A stretch of DNA of 17,332 nucleotides from an uncultured bacterium (GCA_905214245.1 CAJMLO010000022.1:1-17332), one strand, 5' to 3'. Positions 6,413 to 15,645 are shown, counted from the first letter of the stretch. A program made the numbers and translations. The notes: generated from the letters alone by a model not told the origin.

Positions 6413-8395
6413 TTACATTATAGGTAGTATTACATTAAATTTTGTTCCTTTTCCTTGTTCTGTTTCGAATGTTATATTTCCATTAAAGTGAGCACGAATT
6501 GTAGAATATGACATAAACAAGCCAAGTCCTGTACCGTTTTTTCCTTTAGTGGTTATCATTTCTTTAAATAGTTTTTCTTGAACTTCTTTTGGAAGGCCGT
6601 TTGCGTAGTCTTGCACTGATATTACAATATTATTATCTTGTTTATCTACTATTAAGTCAATTTCCTTGTTTGACTCTCCATTATAAGCTTGTATGGCATT
6701 AGATACTAAGTTGTTTATTACTTGCACTAAACTATTTATATTTCCATGTAGAATAGTAGATTTATCTACATTTATTTTAAAGTTTAATGTTACAAGTGCA
6801 TTTTTAAGTTCGTGTCTCATTAAAATGTTTACACGTTTTAAAAGTTCTTCTATATCAAATGTTACGCTTTGTTCTTCCGAAAGTGTAACCGCTTGGCCTT
6901 TTACAGCTGTAATAATGTCTGACATATATTCTGTGTAGGATTTTGTTTTGTCTATCCAATCTTGCATATCTTTTGCGATTGCGTGATGGTCTTCTTTTGT
7001 TACTTGTGGATCGTCTATTGATTCGTTATATTCACGTACTAAATCTGTTAGACCTTCTGCTGCACCAGATATAGACATTATAGGGGTTTTTAAGTTATGT
7101 GCAATTCCACCAATTAACTGTCCAAGTGATGCGAGTCTCTCTCTTTCCATAAGCAATTGTTGATTGTCATGGATTTTTTCTATATTTTCTTTAGTCAATT
7201 TTTGAATGTCATTAAAAGCAATTGTTAGCTCACCAATTTCGTCATTTGATGTTACAGGTAAAACTTCGTCATTAAGAACTGTTTTGCTTTTTGAAATTTC
7301 TACAAGTTTATTTGTTATTTCTGTTAGGTTTTGGCTTATATTCTTTGCCCATATTAATAGTATAAACAAATATGCTATTATTGAAATTATACTAATTGAT
7401 ACGAAAAATGCTGTTAATTCATTATTTGTTGTACTGTATTTGAAGCCAATATATACGGTGTTTCCGTCATTTAGGGTTACTTTTTTTGCATATCCTTCTT
7501 CTTCAACTCCGTAGTATTCGTAAACACGGCCGTCAGTTTTATCAAGATATGTATTTGCATATTTTATAAAGAATTCTGTTACATTTCCATTTGGACTTGA
7601 GAAATACTGCATTTTATTGTTTATTATAAAGTAATAGTCATCATCACTTTCACGTGGTACTTTATTTAAAATATCTTTTAATTCATCCATTGATAAATTA
7701 TCAAAATTAATATACCTTAAGTATAGTTTATAGTAGTTGTAATTTCCTTCCCCTATTGCAGATGACACTTTTGCATAACCTAAAAGTGAAATTGTAATAA
7801 TTATTACAAGGAAAAATGGCAGTAAATTTGATAGTAATCCAATATAAAATTTACCTGATTTTTCTACTTTTTTGTAATTACTATTTATTTTGTATGTGGA
7901 TTTTATAATATTATCCAAGTCGCTTTTTATTAAACTTGTTGATATAATTGCTATAACTGTGAAAAAAGCAAAATAAATTAGTAAAAATTTAAAACATATT
8001 TTTATATTTGCTTTCATCATTACAAAAAGCATATATAAAACAATTATTATTAAAATAATTTGCACTAAAACTATTTTCTTTGGCACATTAAAACAATCTT
8101 TTCTTACTGTTCTAATAAAATCAAGTGATAGTTTTGATTTATCTTTTGTATCAATATATTTAAAAATATTTTTACATACTATGTTAATACATAGTATGTA
8201 AAGTATAACACCAATTGCACCAAGTAACATATATTGTGCAGAGTGTGATAATGGTTCTATTTGTGATTGAAATACTGCATCCTCTGAATAGGGAGGATAG
8301 TTTAATAAAACTGGAACAAGGTATCTCATTAAAAATAGAACAACAATCTCTAATAAAATTATTTTTGCGTAAATGTTTCTCCTAGACTGTTTCAT
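6413..8395 (-). CDS. Membrane sensor histidine kinase
   Basis: The 660-residue protein starts with about five hydrophobic segments (around 11-30, 54-75, 105-127, 133-154, 187-210). An extracytoplasmic region (about 212-330) follows, then another membrane segment (about 331-351) and a HAMP-like linker (about 352-405) ending in the typical NDEIGELTIAFN stretch. The H-box has the phosphoacceptor H433 in GGIAHNLKTP. The catalytic domain shows an N-box (NNLVSNAIQAY), a G1 region (DYANGLP) and G2 (GTGLGL). The residue after the histidine is Asn rather than the usual acidic residue. The start codon lies inside the end of the synthetase gene (14-base overlap), with AAGGAG seven bases upstream in that coding sequence, indicating co-transcription and probably translational coupling. 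The HD-GYP regulator follows. The ligand of the extracytoplasmic region is unknown; the neighbouring synthetase product is a tempting guess. Confidence 0.92.
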   Translation of the reverse strand: MKQSRRNIYAKIILLEIVVLFLMRYLVPVLLNYPPYSEDAVFQSQIEPLSHSAQYMLLGAIGVILYILCINIVCKNIFKYIDTKDKSKLSLDFIRTVRKDCFNVPKKIVLVQIILIIIVLYMLFVMMKANIKICFKFLLIYFAFFTVIAIISTSLIKSDLDNIIKSTYKINSNYKKVEKSGKFYIGLLSNLLPFFLVIIITISLLGYAKVSSAIGEGNYNYYKLYLRYINFDNLSMDELKDILNKVPRESDDDYYFIINNKMQYFSSPNGNVTEFFIKYANTYLDKTDGRVYEYYGVEEEGYAKKVTLNDGNTVYIGFKYSTTNNELTAFFVSISIISIIAYLFILLIWAKNISQNLTEITNKLVEISKSKTVLNDEVLPVTSNDEIGELTIAFNDIQKLTKENIEKIHDNQQLLMERERLASLGQLIGGIAHNLKTPIMSISGAAEGLTDLVREYNESIDDPQVTKEDHHAIAKDMQDWIDKTKSYTEYMSDIITAVKGQAVTLSEEQSVTFDIEELLKRVNILMRHELKNALVTLNFKINVDKSTILHGNINSLVQVINNLVSNAIQAYNGESNKEIDLIVDKQDNNIVISVQDYANGLPKEVQEKLFKEMITTKGKNGTGLGLFMSYSTIRAHFNGNITFETEQGKGTKFNVILPIM

Positions 8396-11300
8396 CTTCA
8401 GCTCCTTCTATATCTAAAATATTGTTTAAATAATTTTTATCAAGTGTATTCCAATTAAATCCAAATTTATTTAAAAGATTGACAGTTAACACATTTGTAG
8501 TAGGTGTTTCTGTGTATTCTTCTTCTAATAAATCATTTAGTAAATGTGCATCATGTGGATCGTTTGATTCTTTTAGTTCATCAATTAATTCATCACTTGA
8601 AACAGTTGATATTGATATATCCATGTAAGCAAGAAGAGTATTAATTGATACAATATTTGGATTGTATATATGATATACAGTTTGATTATTGCTATTTTTT
8701 AGCACAGTTATAATTGATTTAGCACATAAATCAACAGGACTAATATCAATTGTAAAGTTTTTGTATTCTTCTGTTAATTTTTTTGTTTTTATTATTGTGT
8801 GAAGTCTACTAATAAAAGCGTTTTCGGTAAAATTTGTTTGAAATTTTCCGTCTGAAAATCTTGGCATAATATTACCTAAACGGAAAATTTTTGCGTCTAT
8901 TTTATTTTGCATAATTGCTTTTAGAACTTCACATTCGGCCTGATATTTTGTAATCATGTAAACATGTTTTTTAAATTCTTGCCCAACATTTATTGTATTT
9001 TCATCTAATAATGACGGATTATTTATTTTTGTATATCCTCCAACTGAAAGTGTTGAAATGTGAGCAAGTTTTGACTTAGAGTTTTCACAAAATTTAATAA
9101 TATTTGTTGTACCAAGTACATTTGATTTATAAAATGCATCATATTTTCCATAGTGTTTGACATTTGCTCCACAATGAATTACAGTAGTAATTTTTTTACA
9201 AAGTGAATCATATAATTCATCAGGAAGGGCTAGATTATCGTATTCGAAGTTTCCTTCAATTACTTCTATTTTTGAAAAATCTATATCTCCAAAATAATTA
9301 CAAAATGTATCTGAAATTCTTTTAAAAGCATCTTTATTATTTTTTTTCCTAATTAAGCAATAGATTTTTTTTGTCTCATTATTTTCAAGTAATTCCTTTA
9401 AAATATGAACACCTAAAAATCCTGTAGTGCCTGTAAGAAGCACATTTGATAAATCATAGTTCACTGTTTTGTTAATTACATGCACGTCTTCTAAAATGTT
9501 ATTTAATACACCTTTTTTTACTTCTTGAATTTTCTTTGCAAGGGCCTCAATACTTGGAGCGTCATTTATATCTTGTATTTCAAGATGATATTTTGCAAGC
9601 TTTATTGTAAGTTCCATAATGTTTAAAGAATCCATACCAAGGTCATCAAAGAAGTCATCGGTAACTGAAATATCATTTTTAGAAATTACTTTACTAACAA
9701 CATCATAAATTTCTTTTTCTAGGCTATTTCTTGGCAAGACAATTTCTTTTTGATTCTGTCTTTCTTCAATAATTGCAAGTAATTTTTTTCTATCAATTTT
9801 GCCATTATCATTTAAAGGAAATGCTTCAAATTGATAAAGTTTAGGTATCATGTATGGTGTAAGTTTTTTCCTTAGATTGTCTATAACTGTGTCTGTGTAA
9901 TTTGGGATAGTAGTTTCAATAAATCCAACCAGTGATTTGGTAAAGTTTTTGTTTTCTACTGGCATAACAAGAACTTTTGAAACATTTCCACATGCAAGTA
10001 TTTCTTTTTCTATTTCTCCAATCTCTACACGAAAACCTCTTATTTTAACTTGATTGTCATTTCTTCCAATATAGCCAATTCTTCCATCAGTATCGTAAAA
10101 ACCTAGGTCGCCGGATTTATATATTTTTTTATTTAAAATATTGCTATATATAAATTTTTTATCTGTCAATTCTTGATTATTTAAGTATCCTCTGCATAAT
10201 CCACCACTTGCAATACATATTTCTCCATCACATCCGATTGGAAGTATTTGATTATCTTTATCAAGAATGTAGACACTGTAGTATTGCAAAGGATAGCCTA
10301 TAAATGTTTCATTATTTTTTATATCTGAATCTGTTATTTCACACATTGTTGCAAATATTGTTGATTCTGTTGGACCATATACTTCAAATATAGTTGTTTG
10401 TGGGTATTTTTCTTTCCAATATGCAAATGGTTTTGCATATACTGCTTCTCCACCAACTAATATTGCACGAATGTGAATATCTTCTCGCTTTAAATTATCT
10501 AGTTTTTCCTCTTCTAATACTTTGTAAAAGTATGCAGGAGTTTGATTTAGTATTGTAACTTTTTCATCTACAAGCAAATGTAAAAACTTGCGAGGATTTA
10601 CAGTTACTTCTTTTGGTACAATAACTAATTTTCCACCATACAATAGTGATGCATATATTTCCCAGGTAGAAAAATCAAATGTATATGTATGAAATAGAGT
10701 CCATACATCATTTTCATTTTGTACAAGTTTATCTCTGGTTGAATTTAGTAAATATACAATATTGTAGTTTGTAGTTAGTATACCTTTTGGTTTGCCTGTT
10801 GTTCCAGATGTATATATAATATATGCTAAAGATGACAAGTCATAATCTACTTTATTTAGCATGTTTTCAGACACATCAGGAAGTTTAATTATATTATCTA
10901 CATTAATACAATTTGCATCTTTAGAAAATGTATTTATAAATGAGTTATGTGTAACTAAAAAATTGCTTTTACTGTCTTGCAAAATAAATTTTACTCTGTC
11001 AGATGGCCAAAATGGATCAACTGGTAAATAGTGTGCACCACATTTTAGGACAGCAAACATTGCAATAAGCATTTCTAAACTTCTATTTATAAGAAGCGTA
11101 ACACCGTCATTTGGTTTTACACCTTGTGATTGCAAAACATATGAAAAATTATATATTTTTTGTATGAATTCTTTATATGTAAGCTCTTGGTCTTTGTATT
11201 TTACAGCGACATTGTCAGGTGTTTTAATTGCTTGTTCCTCTAGCAGTTCAATTAATGTTTTGTCAGGTGTAAACCTTTTATTTGTATTAAATTTATTTAA

Positions 11301-12623
11301 TATTATATTTAATTCATCATTTGGTATATATGGTAATTCATCTACAAGAGTATATTTTTGAGATATTAGATTATTTATTATTTCTATAAATCGCTTATAG
11401 ATAAATTCCATTTCTTTTGTCCTAACAACACCTTCTGAGTAATCCATATCAAGGGTATATTTTCCAGTGCTATTATGGTCTGATATGTGAAACTCAAAAC
11501 TACTTTGCTGATGTGTTGGAAGGCTCCAGAAATTATTTATATCATAATCTACATAGTCACTATCACCACAAACATTTTGAAATGAAATTATTGTGTCAAA
11601 CAGGTTTGTTTCAACATGTTCTACTTTTTTTGCATAATCAAGCAAATATGAATATGGATATCTTTGATGCCTTAATGCTTCAAATGTATCATGATGTATA
11701 GATTTTAATAAATCTGAAATAGTTGTATTTTCATCAATTTTTATTCTTAAAGGTACTGTTGCAACAAACATTCCAACAGTATCTTTTTCTGCTCTATTTT
11801 TTCTATTTAATAGTGGAGTACCTATAATAAAATCGTTTTTCTTTGTGGTTTTATATAAATACATTGCATATACTGCAATAAAAAATACATATGCAGATAC
11901 ATTTTGAGTTCTACAAAATTCGTTTATTGATTCGCTTAATTCTAATGAAAGAGTATCTGTATAGCGCATTACATTAGAACTTTTCTTCAAAATATTTTCC
12001 TTAAAAGGAAGCATTTCTGGTATATTTTTTATATAGTTTTCCCAATAATTTTTATCTTTTTCAAATATTAAACTTTGCATATATTCTTTTTCAGAATTAA
12101 TATAATTCATATAAGATGGTGCGTTATCAGGTATATCAATATTATTTGATAAATAATAATAGTAAGTATTAAATTGCTTAAAAATAACCTTACTTGTCCA
12201 ACCATCTGATATGATGTGATGAAGTACGAAATTAATTATCACATTATTATTTTCAAGTTTATAAATTGTAACTCTATATAGTTTATTATTTTCAAAAGGG
12301 TCAAAGGGAATGTTGACATTAGAATTAATTACTGATTTAACTTCATCTAAAGTTTTATCAGCACAGTCAATAACCGAAATGTCTTCGGGTGAATAAGGAA
12401 TAATTTTTTGGAAAATACCATTTGTATTTTTTATAATTTGAAAACGAATTGCATCATTTCTTTTAATAATTTCATTAATTGCTTTTTTGCAAATTTCTAT
12501 ATTTACATCTTTATTAATAATGTAAGAAAAAGAAACAATATTAATTGGGGTTTTATCATAAGATTGTTCTCTTAAATAAATATTTTTTTGAGAATTTGTA
12601 AGTTCATATAAATTTGAATCCAT
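8382..12623 (-). CDS. Single-module nonribosomal peptide synthetase, C-A-T-R
   Basis: This 1413-residue enzyme is one complete module. The condensation domain (about 1-440) has the catalytic HHxxxDG at 135-141 (HHIISDG). The adenylation domain (about 450-945) has YTSGTTGKPKG from 604, YGPTEST, a YKSGDLG motif, GRNDNQVKIRGFRVE, and the C-terminal catalytic lysine K942 in NGKID. The carrier domain (about 965-1035) has the phosphopantetheine serine S999 in DLGMDSL. The terminal thioester reductase (about 1060-1413) has the NAD(P)H loop GTTGFLG (1065-1071) and the YxxxK pair Y1222/K1226. There is no thioesterase. By family knowledge, the reductase releases the carrier-bound product as an aldehyde, or as an alcohol after a second reduction. 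A condensation domain in first position usually takes an acyl-CoA donor, which fits the divergent acyl-CoA ligase. No phosphopantetheinyl transferase or exporter gene is in the window. An AGGTGAT ribosome site supports the start. Domains are certain; substrate and product are inference. Confidence 0.95.
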   Translation of the reverse strand: MDSNLYELTNSQKNIYLREQSYDKTPINIVSFSYIINKDVNIEICKKAINEIIKRNDAIRFQIIKNTNGIFQKIIPYSPEDISVIDCADKTLDEVKSVINSNVNIPFDPFENNKLYRVTIYKLENNNVIINFVLHHIISDGWTSKVIFKQFNTYYYYLSNNIDIPDNAPSYMNYINSEKEYMQSLIFEKDKNYWENYIKNIPEMLPFKENILKKSSNVMRYTDTLSLELSESINEFCRTQNVSAYVFFIAVYAMYLYKTTKKNDFIIGTPLLNRKNRAEKDTVGMFVATVPLRIKIDENTTISDLLKSIHHDTFEALRHQRYPYSYLLDYAKKVEHVETNLFDTIISFQNVCGDSDYVDYDINNFWSLPTHQQSSFEFHISDHNSTGKYTLDMDYSEGVVRTKEMEFIYKRFIEIINNLISQKYTLVDELPYIPNDELNIILNKFNTNKRFTPDKTLIELLEEQAIKTPDNVAVKYKDQELTYKEFIQKIYNFSYVLQSQGVKPNDGVTLLINRSLEMLIAMFAVLKCGAHYLPVDPFWPSDRVKFILQDSKSNFLVTHNSFINTFSKDANCINVDNIIKLPDVSENMLNKVDYDLSSLAYIIYTSGTTGKPKGILTTNYNIVYLLNSTRDKLVQNENDVWTLFHTYTFDFSTWEIYASLLYGGKLVIVPKEVTVNPRKFLHLLVDEKVTILNQTPAYFYKVLEEEKLDNLKREDIHIRAILVGGEAVYAKPFAYWKEKYPQTTIFEVYGPTESTIFATMCEITDSDIKNNETFIGYPLQYYSVYILDKDNQILPIGCDGEICIASGGLCRGYLNNQELTDKKFIYSNILNKKIYKSGDLGFYDTDGRIGYIGRNDNQVKIRGFRVEIGEIEKEILACGNVSKVLVMPVENKNFTKSLVGFIETTIPNYTDTVIDNLRKKLTPYMIPKLYQFEAFPLNDNGKIDRKKLLAIIEERQNQKEIVLPRNSLEKEIYDVVSKVISKNDISVTDDFFDDLGMDSLNIMELTIKLAKYHLEIQDINDAPSIEALAKKIQEVKKGVLNNILEDVHVINKTVNYDLSNVLLTGTTGFLGVHILKELLENNETKKIYCLIRKKNNKDAFKRISDTFCNYFGDIDFSKIEVIEGNFEYDNLALPDELYDSLCKKITTVIHCGANVKHYGKYDAFYKSNVLGTTNIIKFCENSKSKLAHISTLSVGGYTKINNPSLLDENTINVGQEFKKHVYMITKYQAECEVLKAIMQNKIDAKIFRLGNIMPRFSDGKFQTNFTENAFISRLHTIIKTKKLTEEYKNFTIDISPVDLCAKSIITVLKNSNNQTVYHIYNPNIVSINTLLAYMDISISTVSSDELIDELKESNDPHDAHLLNDLLEEEYTETPTTNVLTVNLLNKFGFNWNTLDKNYLNNILDIEGAEDETV

Positions 12624-12653
12624 AATAACATCACCTCATATTATACTAGTCAA

Positions 12654-12682
12654 ATTATACATTTAAAGAGGATAAAAATCAA
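12654..12682 (-). promoter_or_regulatory. Candidate promoter of the synthetase-kinase operon
   Basis: On the minus strand TTGATT (12682-12677) and a perfect TATAAT (12659-12654) are 17 bases apart, some 30 bases before the synthetase start codon. It lies back-to-back with the acyl-CoA ligase promoter in a 121-base intergenic region. Confidence 0.65.
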
Positions 12683-12690
12683 CAAAAATA

Positions 12691-12719
12691 TTGAAATTAT
12701 TGTAAAATTAGTATAAAAT
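12691..12719 (+). promoter_or_regulatory. Candidate promoter of the acyl-CoA ligase
   Basis: TTGAAA (12691-12696) is followed by TATAAA at 12712 (15-base spacing) or TAAAAT at 12714-12719 (17-base spacing). Transcription would start shortly before the AAGGAG ribosome site at 12733-12738. Confidence 0.45.
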
Positions 12720-12744
12720 TACGGTGTAACGAAAGGAGAAGGAA

Positions 12745-14433
12745 ATGGGTAGAAATAAGAATAGTAATTTTACACAAATATCTAACTTTAGAGAACTTGT
12801 AGAAAAATATAAAAGCTATAACGAAAATGTTGCTTTTAAATACAAACAAAAAGGTAGGATTGTAGAGATAACATATAAAAAATATGTAGAAGATGTAAGG
12901 GCACTTGGAACAGCTATTTTAAATTTAGGAGTTGAAAAGGTTGCTATTATTGGAAATAACCGTTATGAATGGTGCGTAAGCTACATGGCAACAACAACAT
13001 CAGGAAAAGTAATAGTTCCTTTGGATAAGGCTTTAACAGATAAAGAAATAGTGAAATTAATAAAAAGAAGTGGTGCTCAAGCAGTTATATTTGATGAAAA
13101 ATATCAAAATGCAATAGAAGAGTGCGATTTAGAATATAAAATATGTATGGACGAATTAATAAAAGACGGAATAGTAAGATATAGAGACTTAATTGGTCAA
13201 GGATACGATTTATTAAAACGTGATGTTGATACATATGATAAAGTAAAAATTGATAATAATCAAATGGCAGTTTTACTTTTTACTTCTGGAACGACAAATG
13301 AGCCAAAAGGTGTTAAACTTTCACAATATAATTTGTGCTCACAGGTTAGTGTATTATGGACGCATCAACCAATATATGAAGATGATACATTGCTTTCATT
13401 TTTACCAATTCATCATACATTTGAAAGTACAATAACCTTTCTATATGGAACATATTGTGGAGCAACAATTGCATTTTGCGAGGGATTAAAACATATTGCA
13501 CAAAATTTAAAAGACTTTAAGGTTACAGTATTTGTAGCAGTTCCACTTGTTTTGGAAACTATGTATAAAAAAATACAAAAAGGAATTGCAGATAGTGGTA
13601 AAAAAGATGCTGTTGATAAATTAAAAAAAGTATCAAACGCTCTTTTAAAAATGCATATTGATGTAAGAAAAGCTCTATTTAAACCTGTACTAAAACAATT
13701 TGATGAATATTTAAGAGTGGTTTTGTATGGTGCAGCACCAATGGATAGAGAAACAATACTTGGATACAACGAACTAGGAATTGAACTTACACAAGGCTAT
13801 GGATTAACAGAGTCTTCACCTGTTATTGCTACAGAAACATATAAATTAAAAAGACCTGGCTCAATAGGAATTCCACTTCCAAATGTTAAGGTTAAAATAA
13901 AGGATCCAAATGAAGAAGGAATTGGAGAACTACTTGCACAAGGACCAAATATTATGCTTGGGTATTATGAGAATGAAGAAGCAACAAAAAAGGCAATTGA
14001 TGATGATGGATGGCTACATACAGGAGATTTTGCATATATAGATAAAGATGGGTTTATATTTATTACAGGAAGACAAAGCGACATTATTGTATTAAGAAAT
14101 GGAAAAAATATATATCCACAAGAACTTGAATTTTTAATAAATAAATTACCATATGTAGAAGAATCAATAGTTTATTCTAGAAATAAGACAAAGACAGATA
14201 CAGTATTGTGTGCAAAAATTGTTTATGATAAAGAAAAAATCCAAAAACAATTTGGAAAACAAAAGGATTATCAAGAATTTGTATGGAAGGACATAAAAGA
14301 ATTAAACAAAGAACTTCCTACATATAAACATATTAAGGAAATAATTTTAACAGATACTCCACTTGAAAAAACAACAACACAAAAAGTAAAAAGATATGTT
14401 GAAATTAAAAAAACAGAAAAACAATTGAGTTAA
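12745..14433 (+). CDS. AMP-forming acyl-CoA synthetase (long-chain fatty acid-CoA ligase type)
   Basis: This 562-residue adenylate-forming enzyme has the P-loop FTSGTTNEPKG at 179-189, LPIHHTFE, YGLTESSP at 352-359, HTGDFAYID around 425-433, the hinge stretch GRQSDIIVLRNGKNI, and a C-terminal TTTQKVKR with the likely catalytic lysine K547. Length and motifs fit acyl-CoA synthetases of the FadD/long-chain group, which turn a fatty acid, ATP and CoA into acyl-CoA. They also resemble fatty acyl-AMP ligases, which load a carrier protein instead, and the two cannot be told apart by eye. It has no carrier domain of its own. It is divergent from the synthetase across a 121-base gap, and so could supply its acyl donor; a role in ordinary lipid metabolism is equally possible. 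AAGGAG six bases before the ATG supports the start. htrA follows after 60 bases. Confidence 0.9.
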   Translation: MGRNKNSNFTQISNFRELVEKYKSYNENVAFKYKQKGRIVEITYKKYVEDVRALGTAILNLGVEKVAIIGNNRYEWCVSYMATTTSGKVIVPLDKALTDKEIVKLIKRSGAQAVIFDEKYQNAIEECDLEYKICMDELIKDGIVRYRDLIGQGYDLLKRDVDTYDKVKIDNNQMAVLLFTSGTTNEPKGVKLSQYNLCSQVSVLWTHQPIYEDDTLLSFLPIHHTFESTITFLYGTYCGATIAFCEGLKHIAQNLKDFKVTVFVAVPLVLETMYKKIQKGIADSGKKDAVDKLKKVSNALLKMHIDVRKALFKPVLKQFDEYLRVVLYGAAPMDRETILGYNELGIELTQGYGLTESSPVIATETYKLKRPGSIGIPLPNVKVKIKDPNEEGIGELLAQGPNIMLGYYENEEATKKAIDDDGWLHTGDFAYIDKDGFIFITGRQSDIIVLRNGKNIYPQELEFLINKLPYVEESIVYSRNKTKTDTVLCAKIVYDKEKIQKQFGKQKDYQEFVWKDIKELNKELPTYKHIKEIILTDTPLEKTTTQKVKRYVEIKKTEKQLS

Positions 14434-14456
14434 AATGTTTTAAATATGAATAATTG

Positions 14457-14483
14457 GCAAAAATAATATAAAGTTATTTTTGC
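14457..14483 (+). other. Hairpin touching the htrA ribosome binding site
   Basis: A 10-bp stem (14457-14466 with 14474-14483) with a 7-base loop ends directly against GGAGG (14484-14488), the ribosome site of the protease gene. The 3' arm carries TTATTTTT. It could be a weak attenuating terminator between the ligase and protease genes, or could affect ribosome access. This is inference from the fold only. Confidence 0.45.
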
Positions 14484-14493
14484 GGAGGTTCAT

Positions 14494-15619
14494 ATGAAAG
14501 ACTATATAAAACAAGAAAAAAATAAAAGACTGAAAGGGTATTTATTAAGCATAATATTTATCCTTTTGGTCTTTATTGTATTAATCCTAATGTATTATAT
14601 TTATTTTTCAATAGATATAAATGAAGTTAAAAGTGTTGAAAAATCAAGTAATATTGGAATAACTGAAAAACAGGCAGAAGAAAAAGATAAAACAATAACT
14701 CAAGTTTTAGAAGATGTAAATAAAACTGTTGTTGGAATATCAAAAATAAAAGAGGCAGGAGATAGCGTTTTTTTAGAAAATGGTGTGTCAAAACTTGGCC
14801 TTGGTACGGGAATTATAGTATCACAAAATGGTTATATATTAAGTAATGAGCATGTAACTGGAAAACAGGGAAGTATATGTTACATAACTACAAATGATAA
14901 CAAAACATATAACGGAAAAGTTGAGTGGTCAAATTCGGATATAGACATGTCTATAATAAAGATAAATGCTAAAAAATTGAAATATGCAAATCTTGGAGAT
15001 TCTGATAAAACGGTAGTGGGGCAGAGTGTATATGCAATTGGGAACCCTATAGGATATGAATTTCAAAGAACTGTTACATCTGGAATTATAAGTGGAAAAG
15101 ATAGGACAATTAAGCTAGAGGAGAAAGGGCAAGAAGTGTATATGGAAGATTTAATTCAAACAGATGCAACTATAAATCCAGGAAATAGTGGAGGACCACT
15201 TATAAATAACAGTGGAGAAGTAATTGGAATAAATAGTGTGAAAATAACGTCTGCAGAGGGGATAGGTTTTGCAGTTCCAATAAATAGTGTAAAATCTGTG
15301 ATTGATAGTTTTAAAACTGAAAACAAATTTGAAGAGGCAAGGCTTCGGAGTGTATGCATATGATAGCAACACATTAAAATATATGAATATAGAATCAAAT
15401 AGTGGAATATATGTTAGCAAAGTTGTGGAAAATACTGCTGCTAAAATGGCAGGGGTAAAGGAAAATGACATTATTTTGAGCATAGATAGTTGTAAGCTAA
15501 CAAGGATGTGTGAGCTTAGACAATATGTGTATACAAAAAAGCCAAAGGATAGGGTTACACTAAAAATATTAAGGGATAATAGAGAAATGGAGCTTCAAGC
15601 AGAGCTTAAGAAAAAATAA
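14494..15619 (+). pseudogene. htrA: HtrA-like membrane serine protease, frameshifted before its PDZ domain
   Basis: The first frame (14494-15363) encodes 289 residues: a charged N terminus, one membrane anchor (about 17-38), and a trypsin-like domain with a complete triad H120 (SNEHVTG), D151 (DIDMSIIK) and S232 (PGNSGGP). It ends prematurely with TGA at 15361. A PDZ domain continues one base out of frame to the TAA at 15617-15619 (GIYVSKVVENTAAKMAGVKENDIILSID region). Removing one base near 15346, in CTTCGGAGT, joins the frames as EARLGVYAYD and gives a 374-residue protein, normal for the HtrA/DegP group of extracytoplasmic quality-control proteases. The break may be a real mutation, a sequencing error, or conceivably a +1 ribosomal frameshift (CTT followed by the rare codon CGG). 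The protease half should still fold; loss of PDZ would alter substrate recognition and oligomer control. AGG-rich ribosome site GCGGAGG precedes the ATG. Confidence 0.85.
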
Positions 15620-15645
15620 GAAGTGTTACATTTAATGACGAACTA

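Noticed and set aside
12745..14433. Acyl-CoA ligase considered as a stand-alone adenylation domain of the peptide synthetase
   Set aside because: Its motifs (LPIHHTFE, GRQSDIIVLRNGKNI, TTTQKVKR) fit fatty acyl ligases rather than amino-acid adenylation domains, and the synthetase already has its own adenylation domain.
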